This document shows, one piece after another, positions 61,701 through 64,000 of a DNA stretch of 64,000 bases. Within the stretch, counting starts at the first letter, position 1, and each line of letters opens with the position of its first letter. The notes beneath the pieces are model-generated. The model was not told the origin of the DNA. It ran no database searches and saw nothing but the letters and a program-made list of their open reading frames with translations. Source of the stretch: Pratylenchus scribneri (lineage: Eukaryota > Nematoda > Chromadorea > Rhabditida > Pratylenchidae); NCBI GenBank assembly GCA_030063045.1, contig JAQSEB010000137.1, positions 1,922,001-1,986,000 of the forward strand, read 5' to 3'. The position numbers and the translations under genes were made by a program.

Positions 61701-63366
61701 ATCAATTTTGCTATCAAAATTAAAGAGCAGACTTTATATTAATTTTATTTAAATTGGTTCAGAAATGATGAAGTTTTGTCTAAAAAAATAATTTAAAATG
61801 ACTTTTATTTATGGATTAGCGATATTTTCAATGTTTTTCTAGGCACAACTTCATCAATTCTGAAGCAATTAAAACGAAATTAATATAATTAAAAGCCAAA
61901 AACGTGTTCTTTAATTTGATATTAAAATCATCATATATTGTTGAATACTTGATAAGTTATTTTAAAGAAGATAAGTTTGGGTATTTACTATTTTATAATT
62001 TAATCTAATTCTTTCCGGTTGGATTCCGGAAAGTTTAATCTAATTTTTCCGGTTAGTTTCCGGAAATTTTTAATCTAATTCTTTCCGATTTCCGGAATTT
62101 AATCTATTTTCTGAAAAGTTTTAAATAAATTTCACTTCATATTTTCTTCTCACCCTTCAATTGGTTGCACATTGTCAAAGGCCATTTCACTTCCGGATGG
62201 ATCCAGCAACAATTCGCCATTCAACGAAAATGAAATTGTTCGATCGTTCAAATCCATGAAGCATCCGACCACATCGCCCGCTTTCCACTCTCGCCCATAT
62301 TGTTCCGCGCCTTGATGCCATTTCTTCACCAAATGCCCATCAAAACCGTAGCTGAATTCGTCCACCCCCAATTTGGTGTCCGATGGTGCACAAATGTCCA
62401 TCCAACCGACTTTCATGAATCCATCGGTCAACACCTTTTTTGGGGGTCACATTAAATCATATTGTTAAAAAGACATTTCTAATAAAGCTGCTGAAGACAT
62501 TTCAATTTTTTATCATTTCACTTTCATTTTTAATAAAAAAATATTTTTTTCCATTTTTATTTAATTAATTTTTTTTAATTATTTTCGAACAACAACCTAT
62601 TCGGGAAAGATTTATTTCATTCTAAAGCCTTAAAAGTCCTCTAAAAATGACCTTTCTAATTTTTTGAAATGTAAAAATTATTATTAAAATAAGTGATTTT
62701 TTCTCTAAAAATTCGATTTTAAAAAACATTTAATTTTTTTCAATTGAAATTTATAGAATTTTTTTTAAAAAAAACCACTTTTTTAAATAATGCTTTGAGC
62801 TTTCCAATGGTATATCGTCTACCAGGATTGGTTTTTGGCTTACAATGTTATTATGGTCAAATGAATCCTTCTCTATTCCTAAATCATAAATGTCAATAGA
62901 CTCAAAATATATAATTTTTTAAGGCAGATATGAATTTATAAAATTATATAATGCAACTTTTTAGAGGACATTTTCGCCTATTTTAATTGAATTTTGCCTC
63001 GCAAAGATATGGCCCAAAGAATAATGGCCAACTTAATGAAAATGTTCCCTACCCCAAAATCATAAAATTAATCGCCTAAATTAATAATAAAAAAAATGTT
63101 CCAACCTCAAATTCATAATACCATTTGCCACTGGTCACTTTGTATGTGGCCTCCGCGCGGAATGTCCTGGTCAGTGCCTCCAATGCGCGCATCTCCTTTT
63201 CCGCCTCCAAATCCCTTTCCATAATTGGTGTCTCCAAGAAAATGCCAAATAATTGAAGGCATCGAATGTTTTCGGCTGCCGCCTCACGATTTGCCTCTTT
63301 GATGCGCTCATCCACTTGTTCGTACGGTACCAAATGTGGAGTCCTCTTTTGGGTGGAATCCACGTA
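7270..63366 (-). CDS. unc-68: Ryanodine receptor (UNC-68/RyR), 5' end beyond the window
   Basis: Fifty-nine minus-strand exons (listed in the block entries below) join in consistent phase to 13,275 nt, that is 4,424 codons plus TGA. They align in order with vertebrate RyR from about residue 1030 to the C-terminus. Landmarks are RYR repeat 2 tail, SPRY2, SPRY3, RIH solenoid, RYR repeats 3-4, calmodulin-binding segment, RIH-associated region, two EF-hands, membrane helices, the GGGIGDE selectivity filter and the C-terminal zinc/CTD motif C-F-I-C...H...H. RyR is the tetrameric calcium-release channel of sarcoplasmic/endoplasmic reticulum that couples excitation to contraction. Missing here are the N-terminal MIR/RIH domains, SPRY1 and RYR repeat 1. 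Introns range from 37 bp to 6.3 kb, and repeats make up most of their length. The symbol is assigned by orthology to the single nematode RyR gene. Confidence 0.97.
7515..7850 (+). mobile_element. Element D, copy 1
   Basis: Left end with TTGGATAGAGATGGTCAAG, about three 46-bp core units around AAACGGTTTAAACCC, and right end with AATCAAATGATGCATC and GATGAGATCTATC. The two ends are imperfect inverted repeats. It lies in the last RyR intron. Confidence 0.85.
8108..8695. other. RyR intron 57, AT-rich
   Basis: Apart from splice sites I see only AT-rich sequence with short A/T homopolymers; no repeat family or RNA gene is recognised. Confidence 0.6.
9110..9950 (+). repeat. Minisatellite C1 (TTTCCGGAAA core)
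   Basis: About 35 units of 22-25 bp, AATTAAAATCTTTCCGGAAA, with variants ending in TTT, CTT and TTG. The core TTTCCGGAAA is a perfect palindrome. It sits in the intron just before the S5 exon. Confidence 0.95.
10719..11336. other. RyR intron 52, AT-rich
   Basis: Contains repeated TTAATTAATTAAT tracts and a doubled AAATTTGGA(C/T)GATTATTGAA segment (near 11063 and 11189), but no recognisable gene. Confidence 0.5.
11337..14086 (-). CDS. unc-68: RyR exons 50-52: first membrane segments and divergent linker
   Basis: Exon 50 (14086-13631) starts MQHAAEIS, matching the residues after the second EF-hand region. It carries a hydrophobic segment, [20 protein letters not shown], followed by an acidic/basic loop. 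Exon 51 (12910-12588) is low-complexity, rich in Ser, Pro, Lys and Arg, and corresponds to the long divergent cytosolic region of RyR. Exon 52 (11682-11337) is Gly/Gln-rich and then has [20 protein letters not shown] and VILLFHRVD, the equivalent of the vertebrate NYFARNFYNMR...FILLFYKV segment (S1), ending in an acidic loop. The phases (0, 0, 2, then 0) are consistent. The intron between 50 and 51 holds MITE E; the next one holds D2. Confidence 0.9.
11845..12470 (+). mobile_element. Element D, copy 2
   Basis: Left end ATTGGATAGAGTTGGCCAAG, about ten 46-bp core units, and right end GACAAGATCTACGATTG. Forward orientation, in RyR intron 51. Confidence 0.88.
13095..13480. mobile_element. MITE E, foldback in RyR intron 50
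   Basis: Long imperfect inverted arms: left has GACTCATATCTCAGCAATAA and TTGGATAGAGCTATTCAAG, right has CTTGAATAGCTCTATCCAA and TTGCTGAGTTATGACTC. The outermost parts (GATTGGCGG and CCGGATTGGCGGAA) are not cleanly inverted, so the exact ends are uncertain. Confidence 0.6.
14375..14640. mobile_element. MITE family G copy
   Basis: Segments such as GGCTATTTCCCTATAGAGTT and CCTGATTGGCTATTTTC with GTTGAGTTATT resemble the better copy at 33888-34165. The ends are degraded. Confidence 0.35.
14767..16135 (-). CDS. unc-68: RyR exons 47-49: two canonical EF-hands
   Basis: Exon 47 (16135-15974) encodes [12 protein letters not shown] and the EF-hand loop [12 protein letters not shown]. Exon 48 is a 13-nt microexon (15922-15910), and exon 49 (15152-14767) completes loop [12 protein letters not shown] and continues [20 protein letters not shown] and [19 protein letters not shown]. 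Both loops carry acidic or amide ligands at 1, 3 and 5, Gly at 6 and Glu at 12, so both should bind calcium, while the second loop of vertebrate RyR is degenerate. The region lies just before the membrane domain and contributes to calcium-dependent gating. Intron 15153-15909 holds minisatellite C2 and an antisense tRNA gene. Confidence 0.94.
15195..15575 (-). repeat. Minisatellite C2 (TTTCCGGAAA core)
   Basis: About 16 units of 23-25 bp, TTTTCCGGAAAGATTTTAAT plus TAA, in inverted orientation relative to C1. Confidence 0.95.
15720..15790 (+). tRNA. tRNA-Gly (anticodon GCC)
   Basis: The 71-nt sequence folds as a complete tRNA. Acceptor stem GCAACGG (15720-15726) pairs perfectly with CCGTTGC (15783-15789), and the discriminator is A. 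The A box is TGGTTCAGTGG and the B box is GGTTCGATTCC. The anticodon loop CTGCCAC gives GCC. It is near-identical in layout to the conserved eukaryotic tRNA-Gly(GCC). A run of six T at 15795-15800 is the Pol III terminator. It lies antisense inside the RyR intron that separates the EF-hand exons; it looks intact and needs no internal intron. Confidence 0.96.
15795..15800 (+). terminator. Pol III terminator of tRNA-Gly
   Basis: TTTTTT starts four bases after the discriminator base. Confidence 0.85.
16188..19410 (-). CDS. unc-68: RyR exons 41-46: RIH-associated region
   Basis: Exons 19410-19231, 19185-19077, 18539-18203, 17492-17377, 16873-16687 and 16264-16188. Diagnostic stretches are [12 protein letters not shown], a Gly/acidic linker, [135 protein letters not shown] and [15 protein letters not shown]. 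These match the RyR/IP3R homology-associated segment in order. Intron 19186-19230 is only 45 bp. The introns after exons 44 and 45 use GC donors (CAG|GCAAGA at 17376, AAG|GCAAGC at 16686), supported by conserved protein junctions SIQ-GPC and LEG-NV. Confidence 0.95.
16305..16625 (-). mobile_element. Element D, copy 3
   Basis: Inverted copy: ends GATAGAGCTGTTCAAGACGC and GACCAGCTCTATCCAATTTT with about three core units, in a GC-AG intron of RyR. Confidence 0.88.
17560..18180. mobile_element. MITE family G, two degraded copies
   Basis: Segments AATCTGGGAAGGCGATAT, GTCCTTTAAAAAG, CCTTCTAAAAAGTTGC and ATGGCATATCTCTTTC recur with both orientations and an AGTTATGGCC-like end. These match parts of the copy at 33888-34165. 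Confidence 0.4.
18540..19076. other. RyR intron 42, AT-rich
   Basis: No gene or clear repeat seen. Confidence 0.5.
20134..20697. mobile_element. Non-autonomous hAT-like element, 564 bp
   Basis: The terminal inverted repeats are TAGGGATAGG at the left (followed by a second AGGGATAGG) and CCTATCCCTA at the right. The 7-bp direct repeat GAAATAA flanks it (20127-20133 and 20698-20704). The interior is a run of AAAAAGTGATATAAAA-type repeats with no open frame. It interrupts a GAGACGAG/TCTCGG-rich segment (about 19910-20860) that may itself be an older element. Confidence 0.7.
20861..21363. mobile_element. GC-rich hAT-type MITE, 503 bp
   Basis: The inverted ends are TAGGGTTGCGCCCCCGC and, inverted, GGGGGCGCAACCCTA. 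A perfect 8-bp target duplication ATATTTAC lies at 20853-20860 and 21364-21371. Both ends are extremely G/C-rich (GGGGGCG, CCCCCGCGGGG) around an AT-rich centre. It has no transposase. hAT elements make 8-bp duplications, hence the class. Confidence 0.88.
22140..23040 (+). repeat. Minisatellite C3 (27-bp unit) in nested-gene intron 1
   Basis: About 33 units of 27 bp, AATTAAAACTTTCCGGAAAG plus AAATCAG. Because 27 is a multiple of three, the minus strand reads as a 233-codon FPESFNSDF repeat; this is a repeat artefact, not a gene. Confidence 0.96.
24358..24597. mobile_element. Foldback MITE in nested-gene intron
   Basis: Arms of about 68 bp, with left GAATTTGGCGAAAACTTTTC and right GAAAAGTTTTCGCCAAATTC, continue inward into AATATTATATTTTTGAG and its inverse. 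The loop contains CCTAACCCTAGCCCTAA-like sequence. Confidence 0.75.
24927..25721. other. RyR intron 40, left part; AT-rich
   Basis: AT-rich sequence with no coding signal, except the tRNA-like patch at 25526-25592 given separately. Confidence 0.5.
25526..25592 (-). other. tRNA-like fragment or SINE head
   Basis: On the minus strand TTAGCTTAGTGGTAGCGGG resembles a Pol III A box and GGTTCAACAGA a degraded B box, about 30 nt apart. No good acceptor stem forms, so an active tRNA is not claimed. Confidence 0.35.
25722..26115 (-). CDS. unc-68: RyR exons 38-40, downstream of the calmodulin-binding segment
   Basis: Exon 38 (26115-26022) encodes [20 protein letters not shown], matching vertebrate HRAVNLFL...W. 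Exon 39 (25974-25871) is a lineage-specific acidic/Gly linker ([17 protein letters not shown]). Exon 40 (25823-25722) gives [20 protein letters not shown]. Exon 38 begins with one base completing a codon, so it accepts either alternative exon upstream, both of which leave two bases. The introns inside the block are 47 bp each. Confidence 0.93.
26195..28205 (-). mobile_element. Element D, copy 4 (about 2 kb, largest array)
   Basis: Inverted orientation. About 40 units of 45-46 bp around GGGTTTAAACCGTTTAATAC, with unit variants (TTGTTGACC, TTATTGACC, TTGCTGACC, TTGTAGATC) that recur in a higher-order order. The right end has GACCAGCTCAATCCAATTTT. It fills the intron between alternative exon 37b and exon 38. 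Confidence 0.93.
28426..28535 (-). CDS. unc-68: RyR alternative exon 37b: variant calmodulin-binding helix
   Basis: 110 nt with clean splice sites (TTTGGCAG acceptor, AA|GTGAGTG donor), entering in phase 0 and leaving in phase 2, exactly like exon 37a. It reads [20 protein letters not shown] then HIYKVE. From the Trp on it aligns without gaps over 27 residues with 37a (8 identical, including WKK, QRKR and Tyr). In vertebrate RyR1 this segment (about 3614-3643) binds calmodulin and contains reactive Cys3635. Exon 37b keeps the Trp anchor and the basic cluster but has Leu-Ile where 37a has Cys-Phe. Using 37a and 37b together would break the frame, so mutually exclusive use is inferred. Whether it is transcribed is unknown. 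Confidence 0.78.
28810..29098. mobile_element. MITE F, copy 1
   Basis: Foldback element: TTGATGATTAATATCAAATT and TTAATACTTAAATCATCAAAA arms, and inner arms ATTTTATTTAAATT(T)ATTCAGAA and TTCTGAATCAATTTAAATAA. It lies between the two alternative RyR exons. Confidence 0.75.
29132..30287. mobile_element. 1.16-kb foldback element between the alternative exons
   Basis: The ends TGTATATGTTACGGCC and GGCCGCAACATATACA are inverted. The arms continue for roughly 350 bp through stacks of CCAAAACTGGTTTTGGCC, then GGATATAGGAGGATTAAG, GCCCGGAAGGTAACTGGAAG and GAGTGCGCGGGTTATATCC, mirrored at 29990-30170. The centre repeats CCCCCTATATCCGGATAT. Open frames inside it are repeat artefacts. No clear target duplication was found. 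Confidence 0.85.
30518..30630 (-). CDS. unc-68: RyR exon 37a: canonical calmodulin-binding helix
   Basis: 113 nt, phase 0 in and phase 2 out. It encodes [20 protein letters not shown] followed by [11 protein letters not shown], a close match to the vertebrate calmodulin-binding segment, including the Trp and Phe anchors, the RKR cluster and the Cys corresponding to redox-sensitive RyR1 Cys3635. The next residues, from exon 38 (R-HRGINYFL), continue the vertebrate order, so this is the default form. Its partner is exon 37b. Confidence 0.95.
30988..31777. mobile_element. Non-autonomous hAT-like element, 790 bp
   Basis: The inverted ends are CAGTGTTTTCATGATA and TATCATGAAAACACTG. Flanking 8-bp repeats CTCTTAAC and CTCTTAAT differ at one base. 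The interior has ATGATATGATAATGATATG tracts near both ends and a 58-bp tandem (CATTTTTCAAAGAATTTTTG). Confidence 0.8.
32303..37731 (-). CDS. unc-68: RyR exons 27-36: central solenoid
   Basis: Exons 37731-37495, 37451-37369, 36802-36654, 36606-36504, 36455-36355, 35822-35498, 34833-34449, 33798-33508, 33178-32993 and 32452-32303. Landmarks are [175 protein letters not shown] and [15 protein letters not shown]. The order matches the vertebrate central domain. Four introns are 43-48 bp. The 43-bp intron 37452-37494 has a GT donor but no AG before the conserved HRQYF exon; the in-frame join needs an AAT acceptor. Confidence 0.94.
32489..32974. mobile_element. Probable hAT-like MITE, 486 bp
   Basis: The inverted ends CAGGGTTGGGATCGAT and ATCGATCCCATCCCTG enclose about nine ~46-bp tandem units (GAAATTTCGGAGGGTC). 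A clean target duplication is not visible. Confidence 0.65.
33230..33455 (+). mobile_element. Element D, copy 5 (shortest)
   Basis: Left end TTGGATAGAGCTGGTCAAG, a single core unit with AAACGGTTTAAACCC, and right end GATACGTCTCGACGAGATC. It may be near the unexpanded form of the family. Confidence 0.88.
33888..34165. mobile_element. MITE family G, best copy
   Basis: The inverted ends are TTTTGGCCATAACTCACTCA and TTGAGCTATGGCCAAAA, with AGGCATTCTC/GGAATATCACC inner arms. Similar copies lie at 14375-14640, 17560-18180, 46325-46640, 51985-52465 and 62600-63020. Confidence 0.6.
34850..35497. other. RyR intron 32, low-complexity AT
   Basis: Runs of AAAATTTTTGAAAAATTT-type sequence; no gene seen. 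Confidence 0.55.
35910..36215. mobile_element. MITE F, copy 2
   Basis: Arms AATTAAAGAGCAGATTTTTG and AAAAGTCTGCACTTTAATTT are inverted, with the inner pair TTTAAATTGTTTCAGAA/TTTGAACAAATTTAAA. Confidence 0.8.
36870..37230. repeat. Degenerate AT-rich tandem repeat
   Basis: Loose repetition of AAAAATTTTTAGGTGGCAAA and AATCATAAAAAATTTTAG in RyR intron 28. Confidence 0.5.
37732..38263. other. RyR intron 26, AT-rich
   Basis: TTTTAAATTTTAAAAATTCA-type repetition; no coding signal. Confidence 0.5.
38264..42921 (-). CDS. unc-68: RyR exons 24-26: RYR repeats 3 and 4
   Basis: Exon 24 (42921-42599) encodes [33 protein letters not shown] and [20 protein letters not shown], the first RyR tandem repeat of this pair. 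Exon 25 (42429-42292) ends it with [17 protein letters not shown], the vertebrate LKTMLAWGWRIE equivalent. Exon 26 (38551-38264) carries the second repeat, [48 protein letters not shown] and [15 protein letters not shown]. In vertebrates this clamp region (P2) carries regulatory phosphorylation sites. The intron between exons 25 and 26 is 3.7 kb, almost all minisatellite C4. The phases are 1, 0, 0 and the frame is open throughout. Confidence 0.95.
38640..42185 (+). repeat. Minisatellite C4 (3.5 kb, higher-order structure)
   Basis: About 130 units of 26-28 bp around AATTAAAACTTTCCGGAAAG, with variants GGAATGAAAATCAG, GGTAAGAAATCAG, GGGAAGAAATC and a spliced half-unit AGAAATCCGGAATG. The variants recur in the same order in blocks (compare 39130-39490, 40900-41260 and 41740-42060). 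The long plus-strand frames reading IRIKTFRKE are artefacts. Confidence 0.97.
43020..43315 (+). mobile_element. Element D, copy 6
   Basis: Left end with TTGTCTAGATTTGGTCAAG, three core units, and degraded right end TTGATAAGATTTATCGATT. In the RyR intron after exon 23. Confidence 0.82.
43356..46218 (-). CDS. unc-68: RyR exons 19-23: solenoid after the lineage-specific insert
   Basis: Exons 46218-46133, 44961-44923, 44885-44715, 43713-43514 and 43465-43356. They encode [33 protein letters not shown] (a 39-nt microexon), [81 protein letters not shown] and [13 protein letters not shown]. All line up with vertebrate RyR from FLDRVYG to GNFGAASE. Intron 44886-44922 is only 37 bp. The 48-bp intron 43466-43513 appears to be GC-AG: reading through stays in frame but adds 16 residues absent from other RyRs between HYERC and KYY. 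Confidence 0.94.
43984..44312. mobile_element. Non-autonomous hAT element, 329 bp
   Basis: The inverted ends CAGGGTGTCTAT and ATAGACACCCTG are flanked by a perfect 8-bp target duplication ATCTCAAT (43976-43983 and 44313-44320). The interior repeats AAAAATATGG. A truncated relative lies at 1193-1285. Confidence 0.9.
45050..46055 (-). mobile_element. Element D, copy 7 (about 1 kb)
   Basis: Inverted copy with about 18 core units; ends TGATAAATCTCATCAAGACG and CTTGACTAGCTCTATCCAA. Unit variants with AAAATTGG and AATACTC recur every four to five units. Confidence 0.92.
46325..46640. mobile_element. MITE family G copy
   Basis: Left AATTTTGAAAGGCGATATAT and GTCCTCTAAAAAGTGGC are mirrored by a degraded right end near ATTGGAGTTATGGCTAAAAG. 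Confidence 0.45.
46745..48362 (-). CDS. unc-68: RyR exons 17-18: 212-residue low-complexity insert
   Basis: Exon 17 (48362-48026) is Ser/Pro/Phe/Leu-rich and then forms a helix-like stretch, [20 protein letters not shown]. Exon 18 (47043-46745) is Asn/Gln/Ser-rich with a proline block, [16 protein letters not shown], and ends [19 protein letters not shown]. The phases (1, 2, 1) match exon 16 and exon 19 exactly, and both frames are open across 636 nt. Vertebrate RyR has only about 15-20 residues here. The sequence therefore supports a lineage-specific loop in the junctional solenoid, but codon signal is weaker than elsewhere. One or both exons could be optional or partly intronic. Confidence 0.6.
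47095..47875 (+). mobile_element. Element D, copy 8, with a switched 27-bp core
   Basis: Ends as in other copies (TTGGATAGAGCTGGTCAAG at the left). After two 46-bp units the array changes to about 20 units of about 27 bp, TTTAATGGTTCAAAACCCAT. The new unit is derived from the family's own right-hand junction. Confidence 0.9.
48510..49000. repeat. AT-rich tandem array in RyR intron 16
   Basis: Repeated AAAATTTCTATTCTAAAAAA and TTCCAAACTATTTTAAAAAT units, roughly 20-75 bp in higher-order pattern. Confidence 0.85.
49086..54197 (-). CDS. unc-68: RyR exons 12-16: junctional solenoid (RIH domain)
   Basis: Exons 54197-53813, 53187-52672, 51892-51620, 51003-50524 and 49431-49086. Matches in order are [224 protein letters not shown] and [11 protein letters not shown]. 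All are core RyR signatures, and every exon junction keeps phase. The introns between them carry D9, family F and G copies and the splice-donor-like array. Confidence 0.96.
49590..50300 (+). repeat. 24-bp tandem array with GGTAAGAA core
   Basis: About 29 units of CATTTCTTGGTAAGAAAATG and variants (AATATG, AATATT). Each plus-strand unit contains a perfect splice-donor-like GGTAAGAA. Open frames on both strands (up to 268 codons) are artefacts of the 24-bp period. Confidence 0.95.
51290..51590. mobile_element. MITE F, copy 3
   Basis: ATCATCAAGGAATGAA and TTCATTCCTTGATGAG ends are inverted; inner arms ATTTAGAATTGGTTTAGAAA and AATTCTGCAATTTAAAT. Confidence 0.82.
51985..52465. mobile_element. Degraded MITE, family G-like
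   Basis: TTTTGGCCTATATCTCAATG with AATCTGAGGAAGCTATATAC is mirrored by CTCAGATTGG then TATAGGCCAAAA near 52265-52298; a further GATAGAGTTTTCTCAG segment follows. Confidence 0.5.
53315..53770 (+). mobile_element. Element D, copy 9
   Basis: Left end ATGGATAGGGCTGGTCAAG, about six core units, and right end GATTCGTCTTGAAGAGC. The right end lies within 50 bp of the exon 12 donor. Confidence 0.88.
54250..55600 (-). repeat. Minisatellite C5 (TTTCCGGAAA core)
   Basis: About 50 units of 26-28 bp, CTTTCCGGAAAGTTTTAATT, inverted relative to C3 and C4 but with the same GGAATGAAAATC variants. It fills RyR intron 11. Confidence 0.96.
55636..57746 (-). CDS. unc-68: RyR exons 9-11: SPRY3 and following segment
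   Basis: Exon 9 (57746-57405) encodes the SPRY3 core: [35 protein letters not shown] and [17 protein letters not shown]. Exon 10 (56877-56628) gives [40 protein letters not shown]. Exon 11 (56251-55636, 616 nt, the longest here) gives [40 protein letters not shown] and [20 protein letters not shown]. These match vertebrate RyR through the start of the junctional solenoid. The phases are 0, 0, 1 and 2 out. Intron 9 is almost wholly element D10 and intron 11 is minisatellite C5. Confidence 0.96.
56290..56590. mobile_element. MITE F, copy 4
   Basis: TTAAATTAATGAGCAGAGTTTT and AAAAGTCTGTTCTTTAATAT arms, inner pair TTTAAATTTGTTCAAAATT/AATTCTGAATCAATTTAAA. Confidence 0.8.
56955..57395 (+). mobile_element. 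Element D, copy 10, right end missing
   Basis: Left end TTGGATAGAGCTGTTCAAGA and about seven core units run to within 10 bp of the SPRY3 exon donor (57404). The right inverted repeat is gone. Confidence 0.88.
58336..60354 (-). CDS. unc-68: RyR exons 6-8: divergent SPRY2-SPRY3 linker
   Basis: Exons 60354-60218, 59499-59249 and 58667-58336, between the SPRY2 and SPRY3 exons. The protein is Ser/Pro/Arg/Lys-rich: [76 protein letters not shown] and [14 protein letters not shown]. It corresponds to the poorly conserved linker of vertebrate RyR. The phases (0, 2, 1, 0) fit. The acceptor of exon 7 is uncertain: AGTGAG|T at 59500 keeps the frame, while the nearer TTTTAG does not. Many basic-Ser patches could be phosphorylated, which is inference only. 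Confidence 0.82.
58825..59090. mobile_element. MITE F, copy 5
   Basis: AACTCATCAAGGATTGAATC at the left with ATTTAAATTGATTCAGGATT, and degraded TGAACCAATTTAACC and right end. Confidence 0.65.
59700..60180. repeat. Low-complexity AT tandem region
   Basis: Repeated TTTTTAAAAATTTTTCAATTT units in RyR intron 6; no gene seen. Confidence 0.7.
60400..60705. mobile_element. MITE F, copy 6
   Basis: AAATTAAAGAGTAAACTTTTT and AAAAAGTTTACTCTTTAATTT arms are almost perfect inverts. Confidence 0.82.
61008..63366 (-). CDS. unc-68: RyR exons 1-5 of the window: RYR repeat 2 tail and SPRY2
   Basis: Exons 63366-63106, 62434-62154, 61576-61454, 61406-61167 and 61116-61008. The first starts in phase 0 and encodes [20 protein letters not shown], then [20 protein letters not shown]. 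Next comes [28 protein letters not shown] and [20 protein letters not shown], the SPRY2 core; then [20 protein letters not shown] and GYEPFCV; then [10 protein letters not shown] and [10 protein letters not shown]. Exon 5 is a Lys/Glu-rich helical linker ([17 protein letters not shown]). Vertebrate RyR shows the same order from about residue 1030 to 1290. Upstream exons must lie beyond 64000. Confidence 0.96.
61665..61965. mobile_element. MITE F, copy 7
   Basis: AAATTAAAGAGCAGACTTTA and AACGTGTTCTTTAATTTGAT arms, inner ATTTAAATTGGTTCAGAAAT and AATTCTGAAGCAATTAAA. Confidence 0.8.
62003..62125 (-). repeat. Minisatellite C6, degenerate
   Basis: Four or five decayed units, TTCCGGAAAGTTTAATCTAA type, next to the SPRY2 exon. 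Confidence 0.7.
62600..63020. mobile_element. MITE family G copy, degraded
   Basis: AAAAGTCCTCTAAAAATGACC and the mirrored AACTTTTTAGAGGACATTTT, with inner TATATCGTCTACCAGGATTGG. Confidence 0.5.
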
Positions 63367-64000
63367 CTGTGGAAAATAAATGGGGTACATCATATTCAAT
63401 TGTCCTGGGGCATCATCATATTCAACTCATTTTCTACTCTTCAAAATGGGCTTATAGTAAGCCAAAACTAATAAGGCGCTACTGACAATTTTGCCTTGGA
63501 TAACTCTAGCACTAAATTGTGTTATACATACCTATTTGTTGATATTTTTGAAGGGTAAATTGTTGGCAATTGAATGTAATTTAGTTCATTTAATTATTTG
63601 GTTAATATGCTTTTAAATTTTGCATCTTTTATCTCTGTTTTTTCTAATTTCAATTCAAAATTCTTTGAATTTTAAACAAATTTAATAAATTCAATTACTT
63701 TCTAATATATTATTTGATATATCTATATCTAGTCCACTTTTTCATCTGTTTCAAAATTTATTCACTGAAAATTGTGCATCATTTCTTTATATAAATATTA
63801 TATTCGACTTTTTTTGGTTGTAATAATTTACGTTAATTTTATTGAATTTTTCTCATTCCATTGGATTAATTCAACTCTTTCATCTGACATCAAAATTTAG
63901 TGAAAAAGATAACTTCTATTTTTAAAAACCATTATAAAATAATGGGCCTAATTCAGCTTTCTTTAATAAATTAATTTGCCCAAAAATTTGCCATCATTTC
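63367..64000. other. RyR intron running off the window
   Basis: AT-rich intron upstream of the first RyR exon seen; no exon, repeat family or RNA gene recognised. Confidence 0.6.

Overview
The window reads as AT-rich nematode genomic DNA, probably from a tylenchid plant parasite and possibly a cyst-nematode relative. The reasons are very short introns next to multi-kb ones, spliced-leader-like acceptors upstream of ATGs, and a nested gene whose C-terminal domain resembles a repeated F-box-like family I associate with plant-parasitic nematodes. The species is an inference; the gene calls do not depend on it.

Layout. The left 0.9 kb on the + strand holds the probable 3' end of a gene cut by the window edge and a small secreted four-cysteine protein, spaced like a nematode operon. 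On the - strand, 1.4-6.3 kb is a seven-exon gene for a membrane-anchored Fax/CDR/metaxin-like (GST-fold) protein of 602 residues; two of its introns carry minisatellites. From 7.27 kb to beyond 63.4 kb the - strand is one gene, the ryanodine receptor (unc-68/RyR orthologue). I could place 59 exons whose phases all agree (13,275 nt, 4,424 residues plus stop). They run from the end of RYR repeat 2 and SPRY2 through SPRY3, the solenoids, RYR repeats 3-4, the calmodulin-binding segment, two EF-hands and the membrane region to the GGGIGDE pore and the C-terminus. The N-terminal quarter lies beyond position 64000.

Most of the remaining DNA is intron filled with repeats. There are ten copies of an element with imperfect terminal inverted repeats and an expandable 46-bp tandem core (family D). 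There are six arrays around a TTTCCGGAAA palindrome (family C, up to 3.5 kb). Seven copies of a foldback MITE (family F) are present, with several hAT-type non-autonomous elements with 7-8 bp target duplications and a 1.16-kb foldback. A 6.3-kb intron hosts a + strand coiled-coil/F-box-like gene that appears frame-disrupted, and an antisense tRNA-Gly(GCC) sits in the EF-hand intron.

The most striking signal is a pair of alternative exons (30518-30630 and 28426-28535) of identical phase that each encode a version of the RyR calmodulin-binding helix. Their phases forbid joint inclusion. The 1.16-kb foldback lies between them and a 2-kb tandem array lies just after them.
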